The notes beneath the pieces are model-generated. The model was not told the origin of the DNA and did no database searches. It worked only from the letters and a program-made list of their open reading frames with translations. Of a stretch of DNA of 64,000 bases, positions 24,445-38,000 are shown in pieces. Made by a program: the position numbers and the translations under genes. Source of the DNA: Nymphaea colorata (Eukaryota > Streptophyta > Magnoliopsida > Nymphaeales > Nymphaeaceae); the NCBI RefSeq assembly GCF_008831285.2, contig NC_045138.2, forward strand, positions 40,167,115 to 40,231,114, written 5' to 3'. Position 1 is the first letter of the stretch. The number at the start of each line of letters is the position of its first letter.

Positions 24445-26069
24445 AGGGGAAGAGTCGGCAAATTTGTAAAGGGGGAAGAGAGAGACAAAGATTCCCGTTA
24501 CCTGCTACTTCAAGAAACGAATAAGGGAACGCTTCTATTTGAGAAATATCGTTTTCTGGTCTTCATTTTGTTCATAATTTCAAAAACAAGTTCATTTTTT
24601 TAATTGTTTAATAACAATCCCAGTGTTTTCATAATAACTGCCAAATAAAAAACAAAAAGTAAGTTTCGGCTAATCCGAACAAGACAAATTGTTAGCTAAA
24701 CCATTAAAAGGATAATTCAGTAACAAAGTAACATTAATATTGTTACAGCTAAATTAGAACTTTTTTACTTTCAGTAAAATTTACCTCAAGCTTCTGTTTG
24801 ACAAAAGAGAAAAGTAGTTTTATTAAAAAATTGTAAAATATTTTTTCCTAAATTATAGGCACAAAAACAAGCTTGAGAACAGAGATTCGCCTTCTCCTTT
24901 ATAAGTGGGTAGTTGCCATGGCCAGACCATAACGAATTCAAGATGGTTTAAAGTTATGCCGTGTATTATCCCTTGGTAAAACAAGAGGAGGATTTCAATA
25001 GCTTGGATCTTAAACCCACGCCTTACGAACAAGAGCATGGATTTGAGGTCAGATCTGGAGTGGTTCGACCTCACGTCTATGGAACTCAGATCAGATCACC
25101 AAGGATCTCAAACTTGCGGTAAACAAACACTAAGGAATTGTATATGTTTATACCGCGAGAAACGACAAATATGCAAGTGTATACATTATAACCATAGATT
25201 AAGAGATAAAGAAATAAAAAAAAGGAACCAAACTTATGAGGCTTTTTTTATAATGAAGAAACTACATTGAGAGAAAGAACCAGGGCCATAATACCCCGTG
25301 GCCGGTGGCTCTATGTTGTCAGTATCTCTCTTCATGCCGTACATAAATCACCTGCTACCAACTTATCTCTCTCTTAAATCAACCAATAAATGTTCCAAAA
25401 TATTTAACATAACAAAAAGTACTGTTTCCAACTCCTGTATCAATGAGCTTACTTTGGATCTGAGACTGATAACTTGCATGCCTTCAGGACATATACATGT
25501 TTTGACTTTTATACGAAACCTGGCCCGAAATTTCCAGGCTAAGTTCATTTTACGTACACCGAAACTATTTGATGATGTCCATAAGAAGATTGATTAGGAA
25601 TAAGCACTCTTCCGTCACACTGATACGCCGCAGGGACCAGGCCACGGTAATAAAAAGCGACAAATTTTTTCAAGTTAGACAATGAAGCATTACAACATCC
25701 ATCAATTAAGAACCAACTTAAATCTTTTGTGTAAAGATATCAGGTGCGACAATTTTTATGTAAAATGATCTAGTGGAAACTCAAACCATGCGACATCTTC
25801 CTGAGCATAATCCCAGCAGGCTAACAGGCTAGAAACTAAAAAACGAAAAAAAAACAACGGAAATTATATGATCAGACACAGAGATATGGTACATCAACGC
25901 AAAAACTTCAACGCTGCTCTATTTTTAGGATCTACCAAAAGAGAAGTTGCCCTAACCAATGCTCTCATCATCTCCAAAGTCGTCCCTGTACTTCAATATG
26001 GAAGCGCCCCACCAATACAAAGAGCCGAACTACAATTACTACTACGTTTTGAAGACAACTGCGGAATGT
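24445..26069. other. Spacer between two minus-strand genes
   Basis: Contains the promoter side of the 666-codon gene (from 24,445 upward) and the probable 3' untranslated region of the API5 gene (below 26,070). Nothing else is supported. Confidence 0.5.
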
Positions 26070-29000
26070 TCAACGGAACCCCCTCCCCCTGCCACGACCA
26101 CCCCAATATCCTCCTCCCCTCCCTCCTCTTCCACCGCGAGAAATACCTGCCAATGCAACATTGACAAGCTGGTTTGGAGCACCACCACCGCCACGGCCCT
26201 TTTTCCCTGTTGCACCATTAGTCGCAATAGCTGTGGCACTTCGCTTAATCCTGCAAACCATGGACTAACTCTTAAAAAGAATACCAAACTAGCAGATGAA
26301 TAACAAGCAAAGCTAACAAATGGATCTATGTGCATGTGTGTCCGGAACCATTTCATACCCTGCACCTCCTGATACCCCACCACCAGCTGGTGCTGCTGGC
26401 TGAGCTTTCACTGCTTCTTTCCAGGAGAGATTGATTTTCTTGTCCCCAATGAAAGTTGGTGCTTTTGAATGCAATGGCTGTACATGAACAGCATTAGTAA
26501 GGATCTGCAGTCTTCCTATCAACTGGTCTCAAAAATTATAAGCAAATAATTGCTTCACCTGTGTCATTGCCAATATGTTATTGCATGTTCTCAAACCCAC
26601 TGTCGTGTTTTGTTTCTTTAATTTCTGCACCAGATCCATATTCGTTAAGGGGGATAGAGAGCAAGAGTGTGTGTGAGAGAGAGAGAGGGTGCTGGTCTAA
26701 TCGGAGAAAGGGGACAACTCACAATAGCAGCTTTTGCCTCCTCAGTCTTGGCAGAGGCCACAGCCTTATTGTGTTCTGCCATTCCTTGGGTAAGCTTTTT
26801 AATGGTAGCTTTTGCCAGATCCTCAATGTTTGACAATCTGAAACAGCATGAATGGCCACATGTTAGAAAGGAAGAAAATCATACTCCTGGAAATGGTTGC
26901 ATCACATCTTCTTTTTTTTGCATTAAAAATAAGCAGCAGGACTATACATGAATTTTAGCCAAATAAATTGGAGAATGGCATTAAGCCAACGGCAGACCCA
27001 CATCCATAGTTAACTGCACTAGAGCAGCAGCTCCTAGGTATAAGTAAGGACAAAATAAAAAGCTCTGCAATGAAAGAAGTTTGTGGACCGAAGGCAAGGG
27101 CAACTGGCAATGACAATATGCTTTTCACATTCTTGAAAAATAATAATAATAATCATTGTCCACCACCATTCAGGTAAGCAGTCCTTCAAGCATTTAGGAC
27201 AGTCGTTTGAGGCTAAGCTGTAGATAAAGGAACTAAAATCAAACATGAAAGAGAATTAAGAAATGGACGGCATGAATCCTCAAGCATGTGAAAGCGCAAC
27301 CAAGAAACCATATTTAGTTAAATCATAGTTATCAGGACAAAAAAGGAATACAGTAACGTCAAGAAGGAAAACAAGCCTAACATATTGCCAAAAAGTGGAA
27401 AGTGTCAAGCTTCTGAGTTTCAGAAATGTGCTTCATTGAAGCAATATTCCTCTTTAGAAAGAAACCTCAGGTAATTATGGATTAAACTTTAAATATAAAG
27501 GGGTTAAACTTTAAATATAAAGCCTTATTTGAAGAACTACCATATGCACCTTTACACAAGAAGGTCGATAAGGACATGAGTTCCTCTCATTGGCCGCTCA
27601 TCCATATTGCCCTTTAGAACCATTTTGCGCTTAATAGATCAAAAAAGTAAGATTCTAACTTGTAACCACTATCATAAATATTATTCTCAGGTTTTACTGG
27701 GGATCTTTTCTTTAGCTATTAAATGGAAAGTTTTTCTTTTTGTGAAAATTTGAGAAATTTCAAAAGCTATATTTTGTGAAAAAATAACAGAAATAATTAT
27801 GAAAAATTGAGTTTTTTTCTACTAATTTTCTTACAAAAACATTGATCAAGATCCAAAAGTAGTTTAAACATTAAAAGAAAGATACAAAATTTACAATATA
27901 TATCTAAAACATGATATTTTCATTTTTGGGATTTTCTTAGAATATCATGAATTTTTCTTTTTTTCATTTTTCTGTTTTCACTTTTTTTCCCTTTATAAAG
28001 AAAACAAACATGCAACATGCCTGTACAAGCCCATCTTACTCCCACGGATATAGAATCAGGAGGAAAAAACGAGAATCCAGCCACGACAGAATTTCACTAG
28101 TAGAATTTAGAGGAACGGCCGAAAATACACATCAATAATTCATGATAGAGTACATAGGATGATTTTGTAGAATCTTGGCTCCCAGTTAAACGTGCCATCT
28201 CTTTGGCTGCCCAATGGACCACATCAGTCCACAAATCACGAGTTAAATGAAAAAGAAAGGCTCCACTTTTGAAATCATAAACAACAAAAGACAATTGATT
28301 CACTTAGGCAACATTTGAAATCTCATTAGTTTCCCAGATGTTTATGATAATTTATCCATGCAGCCAAAAGTTTGCTTAGGCTAGCTTGGATCCTTAGTGG
28401 TTTCGGTGACCAAAATAACTAGCATGCCTACAAGCACACTTAATGCACTGAAACATACAATGCCTAGGATAGTCATGCCAAGCATTAATGATGAAAAAAT
28501 TCCATTTTTTGGCAAGATAACAAAAATGAGTTGTAACCCACTTTTCTTCTATATTCCCCTTTTTTCCCACCGATTACTTGCTCTTCCATTTTCCTTTTCC
28601 TAACATTTATTATTTTTCTTCTTCTTGTTTGTTGGGGCATCCCATTCCTCTTTGCCTTTTTCATCCTTCTTCCACTCTCTGTCTTTCTTTCTTACTACGA
28701 ACCTATGAACAGAATTTGTTTGTGGTTTTTCCTGCATTTCTTTTTCAGTTGCTGTAAAATGAAGTCTGTCTAGTCATTAGATAATGTTAGTCAATTTATG
28801 GTTTATTCCTTCACATAGTACACTGGTTATGTCCTTAGTAATGTTTCTGGGGATAGTTTACATAATTTTCTGTTAGTTTCATGTTGTCTTTTAGTGTTGT
28901 CATTGTATGTTATGAAGTTTTAATTATGGAATATGTATATAAACATACATATTAGTGCCTAACCTATTTTACCTTTTTAGGTTAACGTAGAATGTATTAA

Positions 29001-32000
29001 GTTCTTAGTTCATTTCTAAGCAGTTAGATCAATTGATCTATTGAATTAATTGAGTCTTGTATGCATTTTTCATATGTGCCTTAGTTGTCAACCTAGGAAC
29101 TAGCCGATCCAACTAGTAGCCTAGTCATCTTAGGCACTAGTCAACTGACTATCCCACAGGCATTAGGTTGTCGGGCCCACCATAGGAATTAGTCCAATGA
29201 CTAGTCCCCAAAGTGGGCCTTTATGAAAAAGTATGTTTCACATCATCAATAAAGTTTTACAAAGTTTTATTTGCTTTTTAATAGCTTTCCTTTAACCTAT
29301 TCCCAGACTCGGTTTTTCCATTAACTTTACTTTAACCATGGTCATAAGCATAGTCTTCAAGTTCTTATTGGCAAAATTTTTTTTTCGAGCATTAAGCGAT
29401 AAGTTTTTTTCTAGGGAAAATTTTAGGAACCCAAAAAATTTAAAATACAAAAAAGTGATAGAAAGAATGTGGAATTTTTAGGTTTTCTACAATTTTCTAA
29501 CAAAACGTGGATCAAATCCACAAGAGCTATGAAAATATCAAAAGAAACACAAAAAAATTCAAATATATTAAAAAATGTTTATGGAGAAAGGAAAAAAATG
29601 CAAGAAGACGTGATATTTTCATTTTCTTCAACTTTTCAAAATATCATGATCTTTCCCTTCTGTTTTTTCCCTGATTTTCTCCTTCAAAAAAAAAATCAGC
29701 GACATTTTTTACTTTCTCTATATATATAATATATATGTACATGATGTGTCTGTGTGTGTGTGTGTAGGTAGAGAGAGACACCGCAACTTCACGGTTTTGA
29801 TTGCATACTAACTTATAAAAGTTTGTATGGCAAGTGCTTTATGGTTGAATTACCAGTCAAGCACCTTCTGGTTGGAGTTGGAATGACATTGACATAAACA
29901 CTAAAGGCTCCACATTCAAGGACAGACCACTAAAGTTTAAAACTTGATGCAAACTAGGACTTCTCTAAATAAATTAACTAGGCAATTGATAGCTCTTCAA
30001 GTTTTGGAAAATAAAGAGGAGATTTTATATCAAAAAGTTTTCCCCACAAGAGTTTGTTAATAGAAGCTACTAGACAACCTGAGAGCCGATTCATGATGCT
30101 TTGCGTGATATATTCAATATTATTCACTATTCAATCAATAATATTTGTACAAAAAATTGTCACAGATGGGCTGCTTCAACTCTAAATGATTACTTTTAGT
30201 CCAGAAGTCCTTCAAGCTTCATCAGTTAGACTAACATCACCATCTCTTCAGTAAAGAGCATGTAAGTTCATTTCAATTTTCAACAGGAATGTATCAGGAG
30301 TTGGATAACAACTTTTAGAAACATAAACTGATAAAGATGAAAGCTCCCAGAGGAAAGATCAGAAACAGAGTTTAAATATCACCAGACCAAAGATCAAGAA
30401 CAAGAAGCTGAATTACCACCAAGAATGTCAAGGACTCAAGAATGAATTCCAAGAACTTTCTCATCAACCACCCTAAGGTGGAAATTTGAAATTGAACAAG
30501 ATCAGGCCACCTGACTACAGTCGATAGCCATTCAACAAATTACAACTAAGCAACCTTGCCTGACATGCCACAATCTCTATGTATTCATTTGGCAGAATAT
30601 TTCTTCAACAAAGTGAAATGTCAAAAGACTCAAAAACTACTAATCAAAATAACTAGAGTTTCATACAAACGTTGCAAATGATGAAAAACAAAGCAAGTTT
30701 GTAACTTCAGATTCCTCACCTTTCCATGAAGTCCTTGTTAATATCTGAAAAATCCTCACCAAGCCTGTCTGATGGCTGGCCAGTCACTATCTTATAGCCA
30801 CAAAGACTATTTGTTGAATTAGGTGTCTGCATGATAATGATTAAAAACCCATCCAATTAGGAAAAACAAAGGCAACAATTAGACAAGATATTGGAAATAA
30901 CATCATCACCATGATCTAAATAGTCCACACCTTATGAGCAAGATGATGAAATGTATAAAGTAGACATTCAACATATGTAAAGTTCATTTCTTCACCAGTT
31001 TTTCTGCGAGGCATATACTTCTGAAAAGAAATGAATACATCAGTTAGACAAAGGCTGGCAACTGTGAGCATGTTGAACTCTGAATACATGACTCACAGGA
31101 AACCTCAAGTTCAGAGAAAGGGAAGCCTAAGTTCCATCAAAATTAAATAAAATCAGATAAGGCAATCTGTGAACACCTTTAATAGGTTGAGTACAGATGG
31201 AAGAAGTTGGCGTGCATCCTGTGGTGTTGTATAGGGTGAGGCTTCAGCAACACTCTTTAGCAAATCCTGTTTTCTTTCTTCTGGAAGCTGAAAAGGAAAT
31301 AGAACACCATAAATGAGAAAAAGGACCGCAAGGCCAACAATTTGGGTCAAGAGAACTTAGACAAGAGTAAAAAGTACATTGATGCCACAGAACACAGCGT
31401 TCTGTAGTAACAATAAGGTTGAGCCAGCATTTGCAATTTTGCATACAAACACAGGCGGCAGAAAGCACAGATGGAATGTTCAGTTGAAACAATTCCAGCA
31501 TTCTGCCACATTTATTACGAGTGCCATTTCGCCCTGCTCAACATAAACAACATTGCAGGATTTTTCAACAACTTCTGGTCCGTACGGGATGCACAAGCAG
31601 GAGAAGTAGGCCTCCCCGTTCCATGCTTGCCAGGAACAGGAACCAAACATCCTCAAAGGCTTAAGTGACAGAATTGAACAACACATAAAATAGTACCCAA
31701 ATAATTCAGAGATCAAAACATGCTCCAATGGAGTGAAATTGCAACAAAAACTGTTTTATTACAAAATACATTCACAATAGAGGAAGAGCAAAGTAGAGCA
31801 CACAATGTGACACATCATATAGATCATGACACGACACAAAGTATGGAAACAACTAGAACCAAGTTTAAACTAATCTGAACACAAATCATCTAAATATTTT
31901 TGTGCTGTTCCGTCTTCACATATAAACACTTCGGTCATGCAATAGAAAAGGCGAGGGGTTCCCAGGATCCAGAAACCATATCCGATCGGGCTGGTTTATC

Positions 32001-35000
32001 AATCGGGGTATGGCTTGACAAGGCAGAATATGTATGCAAATCTTCTTCCCATAGTCACAAAAAACACGTTTTTTTTTCAAAATTAACGCATTAAAAGCAC
32101 GAAAAACAAGTTCGCCGAATAAAACGACAAAAAAACATTTTTTAAAAAAATGCCAAACAAAAAAAAACGTGTTTTTCGGTGTGTTTTTTTTCCTTTCATT
32201 TTAGGTGTTTTGTTCATGTTTTTGTAATGTCAGACTGCTTGTTTCCATTTTCTAACTTTTATTTATTGCTTATCTACTTATTTTTTATGTCGTCTTATTA
32301 GTTTCTCATTTAATTTTTTCTCTAATTTTTAAGAATTTTTAAATTTTTTCAAAAATTTACTGTATTTTTCCCGTTGATATTCAAGCTCGCCATATTATAT
32401 TCAAGAAAAACCTCGCTGCTTAAAATGCGAAAACGATATTTGTGACTATGGTGCAAACATATACATAAAGAGGCAACTTGGGACATCAATAAACCAACAA
32501 GAGATTCCAAACAAAAACATAGAGAAGAGACACATTAATATAAAATGTATTGGCAGAATAGATTATGACTTGTTAAATGCAAACCAGTTAATAGTTCTTC
32601 TCAATGTTATCAAAGGCGTAGCGTATCGCGTATCGGTCGGCCGACCTATACGCCGCATCGTAACGTATCGTAAAAATTAAAAAATATTAAAAAATCATAA
32701 AAAATATAAAAAAATCATAAAAATCCAAAAAAAAAATCCAAAAAATAAGCAAAAATCGGAAAAAATCAAGAAAAATGTATTTAAAGGAACATTCATGTAT
32801 ATGAAGTATGAAGTATGAACAACACATTCCAAAATAAGAAATGAGACATTCAAAATAACATAATAAGCAGTCGAAGAGAATTCGATTACATCACAATTCA
32901 TAAGTTCAAAAGTCAAAAGATATCATCTTTCATGATTCAACAATAATCCTCGTCAATAGTCCCCACAACGAGAAAGAAAGCTTCTTTACTGGCAAAGCTT
33001 GATGCAAATGGAGAAAATCTCTCTCTCTCACGTCTCTTGCAATGTTTAGAAACAAGAAAAGAGAGAGAGGAGCGTAGTTTTAAAAGAACACACAAAAAAG
33101 GGGCCGTCGGGCCCCTTTTTAATTTTTCTCCCATATCGTGTATCGCCCGTATCATGCGATACGGGTGATACGTGTACGATACGCATGCATATCGCGTATC
33201 GAACGTGTATCGTATAGGTTTCTTCGACCTATACGATACGTGTGCGTATCTTACGATACGGATAACATTGGTTCTTCTATCATTCATAGACAGATAAGCA
33301 AAAAGCAGAGCCCAAAACAAGGAACTTTCGATAGAATAAAAATTTAGTGGCGCCAAATATGTGAAATCTTTATGGTTGTTGTTTGGTGGCCAAGTTTCAA
33401 CTTTCCTTTCTTAATCATTTTCATGTTCATGGTGCCCTTTATGGAACCATCTTATCCATATTGCACCAAATGCTTAGACTAATCATACACCAAGCCATAG
33501 ACAAGAGGTACAAGTAAGAGGAAGTAGTTACAAAAGAGGCGAAAATAATAACAGGCTAAAGAAGATCAAAATGCATGATTAAACATTCATGTTTCAGAAT
33601 GGCAACTTATCTTGTGACAGTTTGACTATGTCACATATACCCTCCTGATGAAATAATGAAGTCAACAGAAAGTGGGAGCTTTGAACTAAAAGCTAATACT
33701 ATTGATGGAAAATTAATGAATTTACCTTATCGAAGACGGGGAGAATGTGTTTGTTTAGATAAATCAAAAACTTGCTGTTTGATGCACCTCTCTGAAGAAA
33801 AAAAAGTTACAAGTATATTTGTATCCCTTAAAACATCTATACTTCCAAGTTCCAAGTAAAAAAGATTCCGTACTGGCATAAGAAGAGCATACCATGTAGA
33901 ATGGAAGAGCCATGTACAGGCATGACATTAGCCTATCAATATGATCATTATCTGAAACCTGAAACCAACAAACTTGAAACATAAATTATCATAACTAATA
34001 TTGAAAACAATCAAAAGAAACTATTGGTTTCTGTGCATGTGTGTGTGTGTGTATGTTGTGCTGTGGGTTCCTTTTCTGACTCTGCTTGAGAAGATTGGTT
34101 CATATCTCAAATTACACAGCATACTGAAGAAGACCACATGAACACAACAATAAAATAATAATAATAATAATAAAGATAAACACAAAATTACAAGAAGCAC
34201 AGACACAAAAGCTTACATTAAATTGGGCATCCAAATCGGCTTGCCCTTCAATAATTTCAATAAGTTCCTGGACACGCTCAGAAGGGGCCTTCTCTCCAAA
34301 TATACTTAAACTCTTCAGGAAATCCATAAACATTTTGAACTCTGCACCTGTCACATCTTGCAAGCACTTCAACAAGAAAAATGACATTTTGTCAGAGAGA
34401 GAAGAACAACAGGAAGTATAGGTCAACAAAATTTTCCTTTTGACTCCCCAATGATACTGAACTTTATCTTGTTCTATAAATAGAGAAAAACAGAATAGGA
34501 GGACAGTGATTGTATCCATTGCTGAAACCTTTTGATGTCCTCTCCACCTACTATGGAGTACGAACTGCATCGTCATTGTGGCAAACAATGCATCTCATGG
34601 GTCTAAAATACTAGATTGGCTGATAAAGTTATAAAACCCGTCAACCCTGGACCCTAAGTAAAAGAATCAGCCATTCTGAGCAAATGTAGAGCACAATAAA
34701 TGAGTTCGTAAAGTGACCACAAACTAATTATGATAAGACAAACAAAGAGAAAAAATCAAAATATTTTATTCCAACTGCAACCATCCACGAAGGAAATTGC
34801 CAAAGATGTGATTTATTCATGCCTATGCAAAGAAGATGGACCATAAACTGAAATGAAGCGTTAGTTAAAGACTTAAATCCCACTTTCATCTTCTCAGTTC
34901 TCAGCAACATGGTCAATGAATTACCTTCTTCACCAAGTCAGTAACATGTCTCTCCATTTGCTCCTGAGGCTTCAAGAGCTCAGATTTAAGAGGGAATACC

Positions 35001-38000
35001 TAGAAACACCAACATCAGATAATGGGAGCCAAATAACAAAGAGAATGATATGACCCAAACAACTTTTCACTTTCCCACCTTATCTCTTACAAAACCCAGA
35101 ACCTTTTCACGGACATTCTCATCACTTCCTTCAATATGTTTAAACAGAGCTGTCAAAGTTTCTGCAGTCCCAACCAATTTTTCAGCACATTGCACAGCAG
35201 AAGCACCGTAAACAAAGGTAACCATGGATATCACATGCAAAAAAAAGGTTGAAAATCAACACTATACCCTTCAATTATGAACCATTCCATCAAACGAGAA
35301 TGTTGTATAATGAAAGCTAAGAACTGAGAATTAATCCCAAAAAATATCAAAAATGGGAAGAACAAGATAATGAAAATATTAAAAGCCATAAAAAGATAAT
35401 CCTAGTTTCATGATCATCAATGTAGCTCAGAAGCAAATCCATTAAAAAAAAATGCAGAGCTAAAAAGTTGTCATAACCACACTTCCTGTGTAATGTCAAG
35501 TAGCACCACAGTTCATACCCGAACAAACCCAACTCATGTAGTCCCTAATCTAAAAAAACATCCACTATGATAGATAATACTGATGTTGCCATCAGAATTT
35601 GGCCATGAGAAAAGGAAAGAACCATCTTGAAGCTGCACAACATTAACAAAGCAAAAGTATGTTTGTATACATGATATAAGTTCAAGACATTCATCAAACA
35701 GCCAGCAGCAATATTTTAAACTTGAACCTTTCATCGAGATATAATATGAAGCCTCATCCTTTCTTGAGCAATACTTAATGCCAAACAGAGAACAAAACAG
35801 AAATAACTGAGACAAGTTTCTTCAAGGAAACTAGAAAGGCAGTGTTCATTTCCCACTATCCCTATATAAATTAAATTTTTGCAGTTTTTGACTAGTTTTC
35901 TATAACTAAATGTTATATAAGAACCATGATCCATTTAAAAAATAACAAAGCGGGGGAAGCTATTTGTCAACCTACAAATATTTCATGGAGAAGAAAAAAA
36001 GAAAAAACAAATAGATGCTAAAGTTTGGAAACTACTTCCCTCAAAGCCAAGTTACATATTACCAAATTGAATAGTGTTATTTACCAAACAGTCCAAATAT
36101 CATTGTAACCATGACCTTCAAAAATCCATTTTGCCATTTTCAAGCAAGCCCAAACAATATATGCCTTATAGCTCACATGGCATTGACCCATCCAATATTT
36201 ATTACTTACTAGTTGCTGCCTTTGTAGGATACTAGACATGACTCAGCCCCTTCTTGGCTGATCATATAGCTTGGATGCTACATATCATTTCTCATAATAT
36301 TCTTCATGATGGTTGTTGATTTGGAGATCAGGTTACATCAAAAAAGGTTCTGTAGATATCTAAGAATTTCTTTTTCTGTTTAGCTTTCACTTGCATTCAA
36401 AATTGTTTCTGAACAGAAACAGCATCACCTGAGTATGTTGGAGAATATTACTTAAAACCAATACTGTCCTCATTCCATAAGCATATCATATAACTTTCCT
36501 CTTGGTAAGGGCCACCGAATCTTAGTATAAGAGTGAATACAACTTCAACAAGGTCCCCAACAAGTAGTCTCAACTCTCAAGATACTAGAGAGATGGTTCG
36601 AAAGGGGCTGTTTGTAGGAGAAGAGAGTGAATAGGCACCACAGAAGACCAGGCTTAAGAAAAGGAAAAACAAACTTAACAAAACCACGTTCAGGTAGTAG
36701 GAGTGGTTCTGGAAAGCCCACTGAGTTCCTCTCCTGAAGAAAGTGAACATTGACTTCTGCCTCCATGATGATAACAGGAGGTGATATAACTTTTCCTATG
36801 GGGTCTAAATCAACTAAACAGTAACCTTCGTAGAAGAAAAAATTTATACATTATACATCAAAAATATATTAAATACAATTATTTTGATTCAATTATTGGA
36901 ATGAAAAAATGAGGTTGCAAACAGCAATAGTATGTGCAATATATTTTCTGAAATAAATAGCTTACCCTTAGTGTCCTGCCTTAACAATGACAAAATAGAT
37001 TTTTGCACGGCATCTCGCTCCAGATTTTCCTCTAGATGCATCAAAATAGCAAATTAATCATCAAAGCTAAAAAGCAATAAACTATTCTTAGTTGGAAATT
37101 TGTTTAACGTATGAAGGCAGTTACCAGCTACGAGGAGTTGCCCGAGGACATCCACAATTTTAGCGACATTCTCTGACGAATCCTTACCAAAAAGAGGAAG
37201 AGCACGAATTGCCTGTACTCTTATCTGCATCCATGGGAAAACTTAAAAACAGTTTACTATCAAGAGTAAACACTGCATTCACATTGGTAGCATCAGAACA
37301 TATTCAGATATGCGAATAGACAGCTTTTTGCCCAGTTCGTGGCAAAGCAAACATAGAGAAGGAAAATGACACAAAACCTTTTCCTGGTAGCTAAATTATA
37401 ATAGACATACACTATTCTCCTCAAACTCATAGAGAGTAGAAACAACTTTGAACCAGTTGGCAACATTTAACATACATATCAGATGCGGCGCAACTGCAGA
37501 TTCAACAAAACTAATTCCTTCCGAGCAAAAACTGGAATCTGACCAATAAGAAAATAGGATTCACGGCGTTCATGGGTAGCAAAAAAGCGCACTTCTTCCC
37601 CTGGCTAGAGAACGGAAACCATCAAAACTCCGTTGGTCTGGAGAAACTGGCATGCTTCTCAACCCTATGCGGAGATGAAGAAAGTATGTTGTGAACAGCT
37701 TGCTTCCATGCTGCCCGTGAATGCACAATGATGTAAAAAATCATTAATCCAGAACTACAGCAGCCATCTGACTAAAAAGGAGCAGTTCTCGTCTAGTTTT
37801 GTGGAACTTTTTTAATAAGTTTGATTCTTTATCAGTCATAAAAGCCTATTCTCCAATCTCTCTTCCATGTTCCTGGGATCTAACCCATTGAAGGAAACCT
37901 TCCCTTTCCTCCGGTTTATCACCGGCAGGGTCCTGTGCAAAGCGGTGAAACTAAAATTCGAAGGTAGTGCTCTTGCTGAACTTGAGAGGACGCCTAATCA

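Noticed and set aside
26478-26504. Upstream in-frame acceptor for API5 exon 15 adding ILTNAVHVQ
   Set aside because: It leaves the frame open, but would make intron 14 only 54 bases and adds residues absent from the plant API5 pattern, where MT(K/Q) is followed directly by PLH.
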